From NCBI RefSeq assembly GCF_025370775.1, contig NZ_JAMXEX010000017.1, positions 1-64,000 of the forward strand: a stretch of DNA of 64,000 nucleotides. The letters are read 5' to 3'. This document shows, in pieces, positions 23,659 to 31,265 of this stretch (within the stretch, counting starts at the first letter, position 1; each line of letters starts with the position of its first letter). The notes under the pieces are model-generated. The model was not told the origin of the DNA, made no database searches, and saw only the letters and a list, made by a program, of their open reading frames with translations. Position numbers and translations under genes: made by a program. The DNA comes from Ancylothrix sp. D3o (GTDB taxonomy: Bacteria; Cyanobacteriota; Cyanobacteriia; Cyanobacteriales; Oscillatoriaceae).

Positions 23659-25021
23659 TCTGGCGTCTGAGGATGAGGGGGAAAACTTGGTACCTAACCC
23701 TGGTAATGCCCCTCAGTCTTTTTATCAAGGGCGCAGACGCAAGGCTGCTATAGTTTTGACGGTGGTTTGGAGTGGGACTATTGCACTCCATTTGTTATCT
23801 TGGGGTACCTGGTTGGTACTCGGTTTCACCGGCATTATGGTGATTCATGCGGTGCGCGTTTTGCGTGCTTTACCTGCTTCGGTTCCGGTGCCTTTGTCGG
23901 ATGATACCCGCGATTTTTGGCCTTCTGTTTCGCTCTTGGTATCTGCCAAAAATGAAGAGGCGGTAATTGGTAAACTTGTTGAGGGTTTATGCAATTTAGA
24001 TTACCCGCCTGATCTCTATGAGTTATGGGTAATCGATGATGCTAGTACCGATTCAACCCCTGAATTGCTAGATAAACTGCAAAAAGATTATCCTCAGCTT
24101 AAGGTGTTACACCGCAATGCGGGTTCTAGTGGTGGGAAGTCTGGGGCTTTAAACCAGGTGATTCCACTTACTAAGGGTGAGTTTTTGGCGATTTTTGATG
24201 CGGATGCTTCGGTGAATCCTGATCTTTTACGTCTGGTTATTCCTTTGTTTGAACGTCCCCAGGTGGGGGCTGTGCAGGTACGAAAGGCGGTTTCTAATCC
24301 GGGTGTGAATTTCTGGACGCGGGGACAGGTGGCGGAAATGGCGCTTGATTCGTTTTTCCAGCAACAACGCACGGCTTTAGGTGGGATTGGTGAGTTGCGT
24401 GGAAATGGTGAATTTATCCGCCGGTCGGCTTTGTTGCGCTGTGGTGGGTTTAATGAGGAGACGATTACGGATGATTTAGATTTGACGGTGCGTTTGCATC
24501 TCGATGGTTGGGATATTGATTTTACGCTTGTGCCGGTTTATGAGGAGGGCGTTACGAATGTCCGGGCTTTATGGCATCAGCGTAATCGTTGGGCTGAGGG
24601 AGGTCATCAGCGTTATTTGGATTATTGGCCTTTGCTTTTTCGGAATCGTTTAGGGTTTCGCAAGAGTTGGGATATGTTGATGTTTTGGATTATCCAATAT
24701 TTTTTGCCGATGGCTGCTGTTCCTGATTCTTTGATGGCTGTTATTAATTCAAGGTTGCCGGTTTATAGCCCTATTAGTACGCTGATGTTGGGGATGTCTT
24801 TGTTTGCGATGTTCTCTGGTCTTCGTCGTATTGCTAAGAGTGAAAGGGCAATAGGTGATGAGGATTTGCGTTTTAATGTGCTTTCTGGTGTGATGCAAAC
24901 TGTGCGGGGTATGATTTATATGCTGCATTGGATTGTGGTGATGGCGAGTGTGACGGCTCGGATGTCGGTTCGTCAAAAGCGTTTGAAGTGGGTTAAGACG
25001 GTTCACCAAGGAAAGGTTTAA
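23606..25021 (+). CDS. family 2 membrane glycosyltransferase
   Basis: 471 residues if started at ATG 23606, which overlaps the radical SAM gene by 53 bases. A TTG at 23687 after GAGGGGG would remove the overlap (444 residues) and is a real alternative. Two N-terminal membrane segments come first, then a GT-A domain: VSLLVSAKNEEAVIGKL, VIDDASTDST, FDADASV (DxD), TDDLDLTVRL (ED-like) and QRNRWAEG (QxxRW), the processive-type signature. Two to three membrane segments end the protein. The closest known kinds are cellulose synthase-like or glucosyl-lipid synthases. Function beyond glycosyl transfer is open. Confidence 0.87.
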   Translation: MPANSWPENDSYKEVWSDLASEDEGENLVPNPGNAPQSFYQGRRRKAAIVLTVVWSGTIALHLLSWGTWLVLGFTGIMVIHAVRVLRALPASVPVPLSDDTRDFWPSVSLLVSAKNEEAVIGKLVEGLCNLDYPPDLYELWVIDDASTDSTPELLDKLQKDYPQLKVLHRNAGSSGGKSGALNQVIPLTKGEFLAIFDADASVNPDLLRLVIPLFERPQVGAVQVRKAVSNPGVNFWTRGQVAEMALDSFFQQQRTALGGIGELRGNGEFIRRSALLRCGGFNEETITDDLDLTVRLHLDGWDIDFTLVPVYEEGVTNVRALWHQRNRWAEGGHQRYLDYWPLLFRNRLGFRKSWDMLMFWIIQYFLPMAAVPDSLMAVINSRLPVYSPISTLMLGMSLFAMFSGLRRIAKSERAIGDEDLRFNVLSGVMQTVRGMIYMLHWIVVMASVTARMSVRQKRLKWVKTVHQGKV

Positions 25022-25059
25022 TTGGTAGATATAGTTAAATCTAAAACTTAGAGATAAGA

Positions 25060-25090
25060 AACCCGGTTGGTATTAGGAACCGGGTTTTTT
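25060..25090. terminator. terminator between glycosyltransferase and dnaX (AACCCGGTT family)
   Basis: AACCCGGTT (25060-25068) pairs with AACCGGGTT (25078-25086), followed by T4 on the plus strand. It lies between two convergent genes. Confidence 0.75.
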
Positions 25091-25092
25091 AA

Positions 25093-26979
25093 TTAAAAAT
25101 CTAATTCAAAGTTATTGTCTGTTTCGTCGTTGTCTTCTCCATCATCAAGAAAGTTATTTTCTAGGTCGGTGGGCTTATAGTCGGTTGTGGTTGTGTATTG
25201 GATGGGTGTAGTTACGGCTGCTACTTTGGGGAGGGGGTTGCTAATTTCTCTGCCGTTGAAGGTTTGGATTAGGGTTTGTATGGCGGTTTCTAGGGTTGGT
25301 TTTTCGCTGGGGATGTTGTTGGCAACTGCGGAGTTACTGGTTGTTTGGTTTTGAGGGGGGGCTGTGTTTACGGGGTTTGGTTGGGGTGTGGGTGGGCTTT
25401 GCGGGGGCGGTTGGTTGTTTTCGGGTGGGGGGGTTGGTTCCTTTGTGGTGGTGGTGGAGGCGCGGGCGACGCTGAGGCGGATGGTGATTTTTTGTTGGAA
25501 GATTTGCGAGAAGGCTTGTTCGAGGTTGGGGATTCCTGGCTGAACCATACTGAGTAATGTTTGGTTTTTGATGGTGATACAAGCAATATTTTGATCAAGG
25601 CTGATTAGGCATCCGTGATCTTTAAGGAGGGATCTTTTTGGTATGTCTAGTTGAGCGAGTACACGATGCCATACTTCATCGAGGTTGCTGTTTGTTGGTA
25701 TGGGTTGGGGTGTGGGTGTGGGTTGGGGTTGGGGTGTGGGTGTGGGTTGGGGTGTAGGTGGTTGAGAGGTTGCGTCGGAACGTTTGTACTCTGTGGGTTG
25801 GGGTTGGGGTGTGTAGGTAGGTTGGGGTTGGGGTGTGTAGGTAGGTTGGGGTTGGGGTTGGGGTTGGGGTGTGTAGGTGGGTGGGGGTGTGGGGGTTTGG
25901 AGGAGTCCCAGGAGGGTGAGTTCTAACCAGAGACGGGGTTGGGTGGTGTTTTTGATTTGGGTTTCGCTTTGGCGGAGGTGTTGTTGGCCGGCGATGATTT
26001 TGTCAAGTGTCCAGTTTTGGACAAGTTGACAGATTTCTTGCCAGGTGGGTGGTGTGACGGCTACGAGGTCGTTGCGGTTGGGGGCGGTTTTGGCGATGAG
26101 GAGGTCGCGGTAAAAGCCGGCTAGGTTTTGTAAGAGGATGAGGGGTTCTCTTCCTCGGTTCATTATGTTTCTGGCTTGGGTGAGAATGTCTTCGGGTTTT
26201 TGGCTGTTGATGGCTTGTAGGAGGGTGATGAGGTCTCTTTCGGGGACGGCGCCGACGAGATCCCAGACTTTTTCTGGGGTGATGGGGGGGATGAGGAGGC
26301 TGAGTTGATCGAGGAGGCTTTCGGCGTCTCGGAGTCCACCTTGGGCTATTTGGGCGATGAGGGTGAGGGCTTCGTTTTGAATTTCTATGTTTTCTTTTTG
26401 GGCGATGTCTTTGAGATGGTTTGTCATGGCGTCTAGGGGGATGCGCCGAAAGTCAAATCTTTGACAGCGGGAGATGATGGTGGGAAGGACTCTTTGGGGG
26501 TCGGTGGTGGCTAGTATAAATACGACGTGAGATGGTGGTTCTTCTAAGGTTTTTAGTAGTGAGTTGAAGGCTGCCGTACTCAACATATGGCATTCGTCCA
26601 CTATATATACTTTTGTTCTACATTGTACGGGTGCGAATTGGGCTTTTTCGATGAGTTCTCTGATGTTGTCTACGCCGGTGTTGCTGGCGGCGTCGATTTC
26701 GATTATGTCTAGGGAGTTGCCGAGGGTGACGGTTCGGCAAACTTCGCAGGTTCCGCAGGGGGTGTCTGTTGGGTTGGGGCTGTTTTGGCAGTTTAGGGAT
26801 TTGGCGAGGATTCGGGCGCTGGAGGTTTTGCCGGTTCCTCTTGGGCCGGTGAATAGGTAGGCTGGGGCGATTCTGCCGGTGTGGATGGCGTTGATTAGGG
26901 TTGTGGATATGGCGTCTTGTCCGATTAGGTCGGCGAAGGTTTGGGGCCGGTATTTGTGGTGTAGGGGTTCGTAGGTCAT
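25093..26979 (-). CDS. dnaX: DNA polymerase III subunits gamma/tau
   Basis: 628 residues. It is the clamp-loader ATPase of the replisome. Seen: Walker A FTGPRGTGKTSSA, a Cys4 zinc module (Cys64, 75, 78, 81), VYIVDECHMLS (Walker B), the SRC sensor QRFDFRRI, and LRDAESLLDQL. After ~residue 365 comes a long low-complexity linker of PQPQPT and TYTPQPQP repeats, then a conserved patch (DEVWHRVLAQLDIPKRSLLKDHG) and a second Pro/Thr/Asn-rich region ending in an acidic tail. The linker DNA forms a G-rich repeat on the other strand. No intein is present. The start MTYEPLHHKYRPQTFADLIGQ is canonical. Confidence 0.95.
   Translation of the reverse strand: MTYEPLHHKYRPQTFADLIGQDAISTTLINAIHTGRIAPAYLFTGPRGTGKTSSARILAKSLNCQNSPNPTDTPCGTCEVCRTVTLGNSLDIIEIDAASNTGVDNIRELIEKAQFAPVQCRTKVYIVDECHMLSTAAFNSLLKTLEEPPSHVVFILATTDPQRVLPTIISRCQRFDFRRIPLDAMTNHLKDIAQKENIEIQNEALTLIAQIAQGGLRDAESLLDQLSLLIPPITPEKVWDLVGAVPERDLITLLQAINSQKPEDILTQARNIMNRGREPLILLQNLAGFYRDLLIAKTAPNRNDLVAVTPPTWQEICQLVQNWTLDKIIAGQQHLRQSETQIKNTTQPRLWLELTLLGLLQTPTPPPTYTPQPQPQPQPTYTPQPQPTYTPQPQPTEYKRSDATSQPPTPQPTPTPQPQPTPTPQPIPTNSNLDEVWHRVLAQLDIPKRSLLKDHGCLISLDQNIACITIKNQTLLSMVQPGIPNLEQAFSQIFQQKITIRLSVARASTTTTKEPTPPPENNQPPPQSPPTPQPNPVNTAPPQNQTTSNSAVANNIPSEKPTLETAIQTLIQTFNGREISNPLPKVAAVTTPIQYTTTTDYKPTDLENNFLDDGEDNDETDNNFELDF
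25690..25890. repeat. G-rich TTGGGG/TGTGGG repeat tract inside dnaX
   Basis: The plus strand reads as irregular repeats of GGTTGGGG and GGTGTGGG, including several consecutive TTGGGG units at about 25845-25870. It encodes the PQPQPT linker of DnaX on the minus strand. Four or more runs of G4 within a short distance are the pattern of a G-quadruplex. Confidence 0.85.
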
Positions 26980-27308
26980 GGGGATGTTGGCTGTTTTTGG
27001 GTTGGGTTTTTGATTGTAGGTTATTGACCGGCCTTATTTTATTTTAGTTTTTGGATGGGTGGATAAAGTATGTTTTATTTTTGTTTTGCTGTTGGTTGGT
27101 TTCTTTGGGGGTAAGGTTTTGAAGGTTTTATAAGCTGCTTTTTTAAGGTGAATATTTTTTTTGCTGGTTGGGGGTTTTTTGTGGTAATGCTTTTCTCGAA
27201 GGTGTGGGGTGGGAAAGGAGGGGTGGAGGGGAAGATGTTGGGTTTGGCTTTGTTTAAGTGATCCTGTGGGTGTCTAAAATTTAGATGTTGTGTTCGCGGG
27301 TGCGAAAA
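26980..27308. other. intergenic region between dnaX and a TPR gene
   Basis: 329 bases, strongly G/T-rich on the plus strand, between divergent genes. It must hold promoters for both. I see no clear hairpin, repeat or RNA gene. Confidence 0.5.
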
Positions 27309-28466
27309 ATGATTAAAGATTTGTTTCGGCGGTTGTTTGGTGGGGATGAGAAGGTGGTGGTGAGGCCGGTGGCTTCGGCTGGCCCTGTTCCGCCTTTGGA
27401 GGATGCTGATTATCAGTTGTTGTTTAAGCAGTTGTTGGAGGGGGTTCAACGGGGTTGGGATGCGGTGCGGGTTCAGCGTTTTTTTGAGGATTTGGGGGAG
27501 AGGGGAAGTTATGATCTTTGGGCTGGGTGGTTGCGCCGGTATGGGGATCGGTTTTTGGTTTCACCGGCCCCTAATCCTGAGTTGGCTCGGCAGTTGTTAG
27601 GTTTGGGTCAGATGGGTTGTGGTGTTTTGTCGGATGTGGCTTATGAGATTGGTTCTCAGCTTTATGCGCGGGAGTTACCGCCGCCGCCTCCACAACCGCA
27701 GGATGCTCAGGGTTGGTGGGAGCAGGGTAATCAGCAGTTGGGTTCTGGGGATGTGGGGGGGGCGATTGCTTCTTATGATCGGGCTCTGGAGTTAGATCCT
27801 CAGTTTGCTGGGGCTTGGTTGAATCGGGGGGCTGGGTTGTTTTATTTGAGCCGGTTTGAGGAGGCGATTAGTTGTTTTGATGTGGCTCTTGGGCTTGAGT
27901 CTCATAATGCTAATGCTTGGTATATTCGGGGTTTGTGTTTGTCTGCTTTGGAGCGGCGGGATGAGGAGTTGGATTCTTATGAGAAGGCTATTGAGTTGCA
28001 GCCTGATTTTTCTGCGGCTTGGCATAATCGGGGGGTTGCTTTGATGAAGGTGGGCCGGTTGAATGAGGCTTTGAGTTGTTATGATCGGGCGCTGCTTATT
28101 GAGCCTGGTTTTGTTTTGAGTTGGATGAATAAGGGGGATGTTTTTGTTGGTTTGGGCCGGTATGATGAGGCTTTGGATTGTTATGATAAGGCTCTTGAGT
28201 TTGAGAAGGGGGATGCGGATATTTGGTTTAATAAGGGTCAGGTTTTGGGGCTTTTGGGGAGATATGAGGAGGCTTTGGGTTGTTATGATCAGGCTTTGTC
28301 TTTGAGTGCTGCTCATTTTCCTTCTTGGTTGGGTAGGGGTGCTATTTTGAATAATTTGGGTCGTTATGAGGAGGCGATTACGGCTTTTGAGGTGGCTTTG
28401 ACTTTGGATTCTGAGAATGAGATGGCTTTGGCTGGGTTGGCTGAGGCTCGTTCTAGTTTGGGTTGA
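27309..28466 (+). CDS. TPR protein sharing its N-terminal domain with the CHAT protease
   Basis: 385 residues from the ATG at 27309 (an in-frame TTG/ATG-less extension upstream is unlikely). The N-terminus is a basic amphipathic helix (MIKDLFRRLFGG). A ~90-residue domain follows (PPLEDADYQLLFKQLLEGV, WLRRYGDRFLVSP, ARQLLGLG, VAYEIGSQL) that matches the same region of the TPR-CHAT protein at 31266-34241. After a poly-Pro linker come seven TPR repeats of 34 residues, e.g. GRYEEALGCYDQALSL. There is no enzymatic domain. It is presumably an adaptor or decoy partner of the CHAT system. Extremely G/T-rich coding strand. Confidence 0.82.
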   Translation: MIKDLFRRLFGGDEKVVVRPVASAGPVPPLEDADYQLLFKQLLEGVQRGWDAVRVQRFFEDLGERGSYDLWAGWLRRYGDRFLVSPAPNPELARQLLGLGQMGCGVLSDVAYEIGSQLYARELPPPPPQPQDAQGWWEQGNQQLGSGDVGGAIASYDRALELDPQFAGAWLNRGAGLFYLSRFEEAISCFDVALGLESHNANAWYIRGLCLSALERRDEELDSYEKAIELQPDFSAAWHNRGVALMKVGRLNEALSCYDRALLIEPGFVLSWMNKGDVFVGLGRYDEALDCYDKALEFEKGDADIWFNKGQVLGLLGRYEEALGCYDQALSLSAAHFPSWLGRGAILNNLGRYEEAITAFEVALTLDSENEMALAGLAEARSSLG

Positions 28467-28533
28467 TTTTTTGCCTGGTTTCTGATGGGAATTGGGCTTT
28501 TTTTGGGGGGGTTTCTAGGGGGTGATGATGTAT

Positions 28534-28552
28534 GGCAGGCAAGATGCCTGCC
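28534..28552. repeat. GGCAGGC-AAGAT-GCCTGCC hairpin
   Basis: A perfect 7-bp stem with loop AAGAT, of the same family as those at 5371 and 36835. It lies between the TPR gene and the DUF202 gene. Confidence 0.75.
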
Positions 28553-28653
28553 CCACAGATAGGTTATTTTTTAAATGGAGTTTGGTATTAGGATGTTATT
28601 GTGGCAAGATGTGGGTGCAAAGATGTTGTGGTTAGCCGGTGGGGTTTTTGGGG

Positions 28654-29139
28654 ATGAGTAATAATGAGGAAATTGGGAGGAAGAAGGTAGACCGGCAGCA
28701 GCAACATCAGGCGAATGAAAGGACGTTTTTGGCTTGGTTGAGGACTTCTATTGCTTTGATTGGTTTTGGGTTTGCTACTGCTCGTTTTGGGTTGTTTTTG
28801 CGTCAGTTACAGGCGAGTGTGACGGGGGAAAGTTTGCCGGATCGTTCGTTTTTGAGTTCGCAGACTTTGGGGGTGGGTTTGGTTGTGGTTGGGGTGAGTT
28901 TAATTGCTTTGGGGGCGTTGCGATATAATCAGGTTTTTTGGCAGATTGAAAGGGACGATTACCGGCCTAATCGTTTGTTTGTTTGGGTGACTGCTTGTTT
29001 TGTTATGGTTTTGGGTTTGTTGAGTGTTCCTTTGCTTTTGTTGCGTGAGTCTGGGAGGCCGGTTAGAAAGGGGGGTGATGTGGGTTCTAAGGTGTTTCGA
29101 GGGGCCGGTTTTGATGGGGTGAATAAGGCTAGAAAATAA
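28654..29139 (+). CDS. DUF202 (YidH-type) membrane protein
   Basis: 161 residues from ATG 28654; a GTG at 28639 would add five residues. LANERTFLAWLRTSIALIGFGF-like sequence (here HQANERTFLAWLRTSIALIG) is the DUF202 hallmark. Three membrane segments are visible, at ~30-50, ~75-95 and ~108-128, and the tail is basic. Function is unknown; relatives include E. coli YidH/YidG and the YccF/VTC-linked DUF202. It lies between the TPR gene and a hicB-like gene in the same direction but spaced too widely to call an operon. Confidence 0.85.
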   Translation: MSNNEEIGRKKVDRQQQHQANERTFLAWLRTSIALIGFGFATARFGLFLRQLQASVTGESLPDRSFLSSQTLGVGLVVVGVSLIALGALRYNQVFWQIERDDYRPNRLFVWVTACFVMVLGLLSVPLLLLRESGRPVRKGGDVGSKVFRGAGFDGVNKARK

Positions 29140-29185
29140 GTTAATGTTAAGGTAATTTTTGAAGTGTTTTTTGGGATGTAGGAAG

Positions 29186-29383
29186 ATGCGGCAACAGTTC
29201 ACTGGCATTATTGAAAAGGAAGGGGATGGTTATGTGGCGCTTTGTCCTGAACTTGATATCGCAAGTCAGGGTGAGACTGTGGAGGAGGCGCGGCGGAATC
29301 TTATTGAGGCTTTGGAGTTGTTTTTTGAATGTGCGGATGCTTCGGAAATTGAACGCCGGTTAGTTGCCGATTTTTTGGGGTGA
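29186..29383 (+). CDS. HicB-like antitoxin domain protein, no HicA partner
   Basis: 65 residues. MRQQFTGIIEKEGDGYVALCPELDIASQGETVEEA is the partial RNase H-like fold of HicB/UPF0150. AGGAAG immediately before the ATG supports this start over an upstream in-frame TTG at 29159. It lacks the C-terminal DNA-binding domain of full HicB. No HicA-sized toxin with a double-stranded-RNA-binding fold is visible within several hundred bases on either side, so it is an orphan. It could be the antitoxin of a distant toxin. Confidence 0.8.
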   Translation: MRQQFTGIIEKEGDGYVALCPELDIASQGETVEEARRNLIEALELFFECADASEIERRLVADFLG

Positions 29384-29440
29384 GCCGGTGTCTAAAACCC
29401 CCCCAACCGTCTAAAAATGAGCGAGGAGAGGGCTTTAGAT

Positions 29441-30844
29441 TTAGGAGCGGTTTTTTGGTTTTTTTGGAGTTGATGGACGCCTCCAAGCTAAAATTCCTCC
29501 TATTACAAAGGCGAACAATATTACCAAGCTAAAGCTTCCGAAGAAGGCAGAGGTTAAGGAAATGCCTTCTTTTGTGTGTGGTTGAGGGTTAGGGATTTGC
29601 GTTGAAATTAGGGTGGCGGTGACTCCGCTGGCGGCTAATGCGGCGCCGGTGATTCCGATGGTTAGGGTGAGGTTTTGTTCGGTTCGCGTTTGCTCTATTT
29701 GGTTGAATCCTTCGATGGTTTTAATCAGGTTTTCTAAAAGGGTCATTCCTGGGCTTAAACTGGTGTAGTCTGATTCGATTTGTCGGAGATATTTTTCCTT
29801 GGCTAATTTGCTGAATTGTTGGAAGTTTTCGAGGTGAGGCTGCGGCGATCCTTCGGGCAGTTCTTTGATCAGTTTTTGTAGTTGTTCTTTGTAGCTTTCT
29901 AGGTTAATTTCTACGGTTCTTTTTTGCAGGAATAATTGATTTAGTCTTACCGCAAAAGTGGCTAAAATGTCAAGGGTTGTGGTGAGGTTTTGTTGCATTT
30001 TTTGCGGCTTGTTTTTGTCAGCGATGAAGGTGGCGATGATTTTTTCTATTTGGGTGTAGCTTTGTTTGAGGTTGTCTTTAAGTTGCCGGCTTTGATAATA
30101 TGCCCAGATGATTTTGTGCCGGTGACACAACAGGCGGATGAGATATTGATTAATGTCGGTAATGTCCTTTGTGGGGATGTCGTTGGGAAATAGCCAGATC
30201 AGATAATGGTGGTTTTCTAAAGTGTGGAGTTGTGCTTTTTCTTTAAGGATTTCTGTTTGTTTTCGGGCGGTTTCTTTATCAAGGGATAGCCAGTTTTGGG
30301 GCGGACGCCAATATTCAACAAGATAGCCGCCTAAAAGTTGATTGGGTTTTGCGGTTTTTACTTTGTCGTTTTCTGAGTAGTTTGGCTGAATTTTTGTGTA
30401 ACAATCTTTAGCAATTTCTTCGATTGAGAAATTCGCTGGCAATTGCCGTAAAATTAACCAGGTTTTTCCAAGGGTGGGTTTTTCTATGTCAAATTTGTTG
30501 GTGATTTGTTGTTTAATTTTTTCCAGGGAGTTTTCTTTTTTTTCATCTCCACAATTAGAGATAACTAAAATGTAATTATCGCCAAATTGAAAGGGGGCAT
30601 ACCAACCATCAAGGAGGTTATTTTCAAAAGATTTCCGTGTTTCGCCACCGAGGCTAACTAAGTTTGTTGATTCTGGTTTTTCGTAGGCTTGGTAGTTTTC
30701 AATGTCTTTGATGGTGATGTCTTTGTTGATTCTTTGCCAAAATTTGAGGCGGTTTTGATTAATAGCCTCGTTATCTTGCCCTAAGCCTTCTTGTAAGTCA
30801 TAGAGAAATATTTGAATTGTGGGTTTGTTTATGGGTGGAGTCAT
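29441..30844 (-). CDS. putative two-TM membrane effector, third gene of the CHAT operon
   Basis: 467 residues, no family recognised. The N-terminal ~230 residues look globular (IQIFLYDLQEGLG; GGYLVEYWRPPQNW; HHYLIWLFPND). A long helical/coiled-coil part follows (~240-385, with LCHRHKIIWAYYQSRQLKDN), then two C-terminal membrane segments (~395-418 and ~432-455) joined by a short loop, and a basic tail RRPSTPKKPKNRS. Helix bundle plus two terminal membrane helices recalls CorA-like channels and other pore-type effectors. A clear paralogue lies at 42100-43518. The gene starts 16 bases after the 129-residue gene, so it is co-transcribed with the CHAT protease. A protease-triggered membrane effector is the inference. 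Confidence 0.75.
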   Translation of the reverse strand: MTPPINKPTIQIFLYDLQEGLGQDNEAINQNRLKFWQRINKDITIKDIENYQAYEKPESTNLVSLGGETRKSFENNLLDGWYAPFQFGDNYILVISNCGDEKKENSLEKIKQQITNKFDIEKPTLGKTWLILRQLPANFSIEEIAKDCYTKIQPNYSENDKVKTAKPNQLLGGYLVEYWRPPQNWLSLDKETARKQTEILKEKAQLHTLENHHYLIWLFPNDIPTKDITDINQYLIRLLCHRHKIIWAYYQSRQLKDNLKQSYTQIEKIIATFIADKNKPQKMQQNLTTTLDILATFAVRLNQLFLQKRTVEINLESYKEQLQKLIKELPEGSPQPHLENFQQFSKLAKEKYLRQIESDYTSLSPGMTLLENLIKTIEGFNQIEQTRTEQNLTLTIGITGAALAASGVTATLISTQIPNPQPHTKEGISLTSAFFGSFSLVILFAFVIGGILAWRRPSTPKKPKNRS

Positions 30845-30860
30845 GGAAAATTTTTAGGAA

Positions 30861-31250
30861 TTATTGGCGGTTAAAAATACCGAGAAATTTTTGCAGGATG
30901 TTTTTTTGTTCGGGGGCTTTTGCAGCATTTACCGAGTCGGTGGCTTGACAAATGGAGGCTAGGTTTATGAGGGTTTTATCAAAATTATCCTCGGTAATCT
31001 TAATACCAATTTCTCGGTTTTTTTGGCGTTCGGCGGCGGCGTTTTGAAGGTTGGCGCATTCGTTTCTATAGATAACTTGCAGCACTGAAGATTTACGGGC
31101 AAATTTATCGAGTTCTTCTAAACCAAGATCGATGTTTTCCCGTAAAATGTTGCCGATTTGGTTGAGTTTGCTTTGCTCTTCCGGGGGGAGAGGGTTTTGC
31201 TGTTGTTTTATGGAGGTGAGGAAGGCTTGGATGATGTCTTTGTTATTCAT
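30861..31250 (-). CDS. 129-residue helical protein, middle gene of the CHAT operon
   Basis: No recognised family. It begins MNNKDIIQAFLTSIKQQQN, is predicted mostly helical from its hydrophobic spacing, has two Cys (ECANLQN and SICQATD) and ends with a basic KFLGIFNRQ. It lies 15 bases after the CHAT gene and 16 before the two-TM gene, the spacing of one operon. By analogy with CHAT-type systems it could be a substrate or an inhibitor of the protease; that is inference only. Confidence 0.72.
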   Translation of the reverse strand: MNNKDIIQAFLTSIKQQQNPLPPEEQSKLNQIGNILRENIDLGLEELDKFARKSSVLQVIYRNECANLQNAAAERQKNREIGIKITEDNFDKTLINLASICQATDSVNAAKAPEQKNILQKFLGIFNRQ

Positions 31251-31265
31251 CTTTTTGGAAAATTT

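Noticed and set aside
25334-25926. Long open frames on both strands in the dnaX linker
   Set aside because: Created by the low-complexity repeat; DnaX is the true product.
25093-26979. Intein or split gene in dnaX
   Set aside because: All blocks of the ATPase are continuous; only the linker is long.
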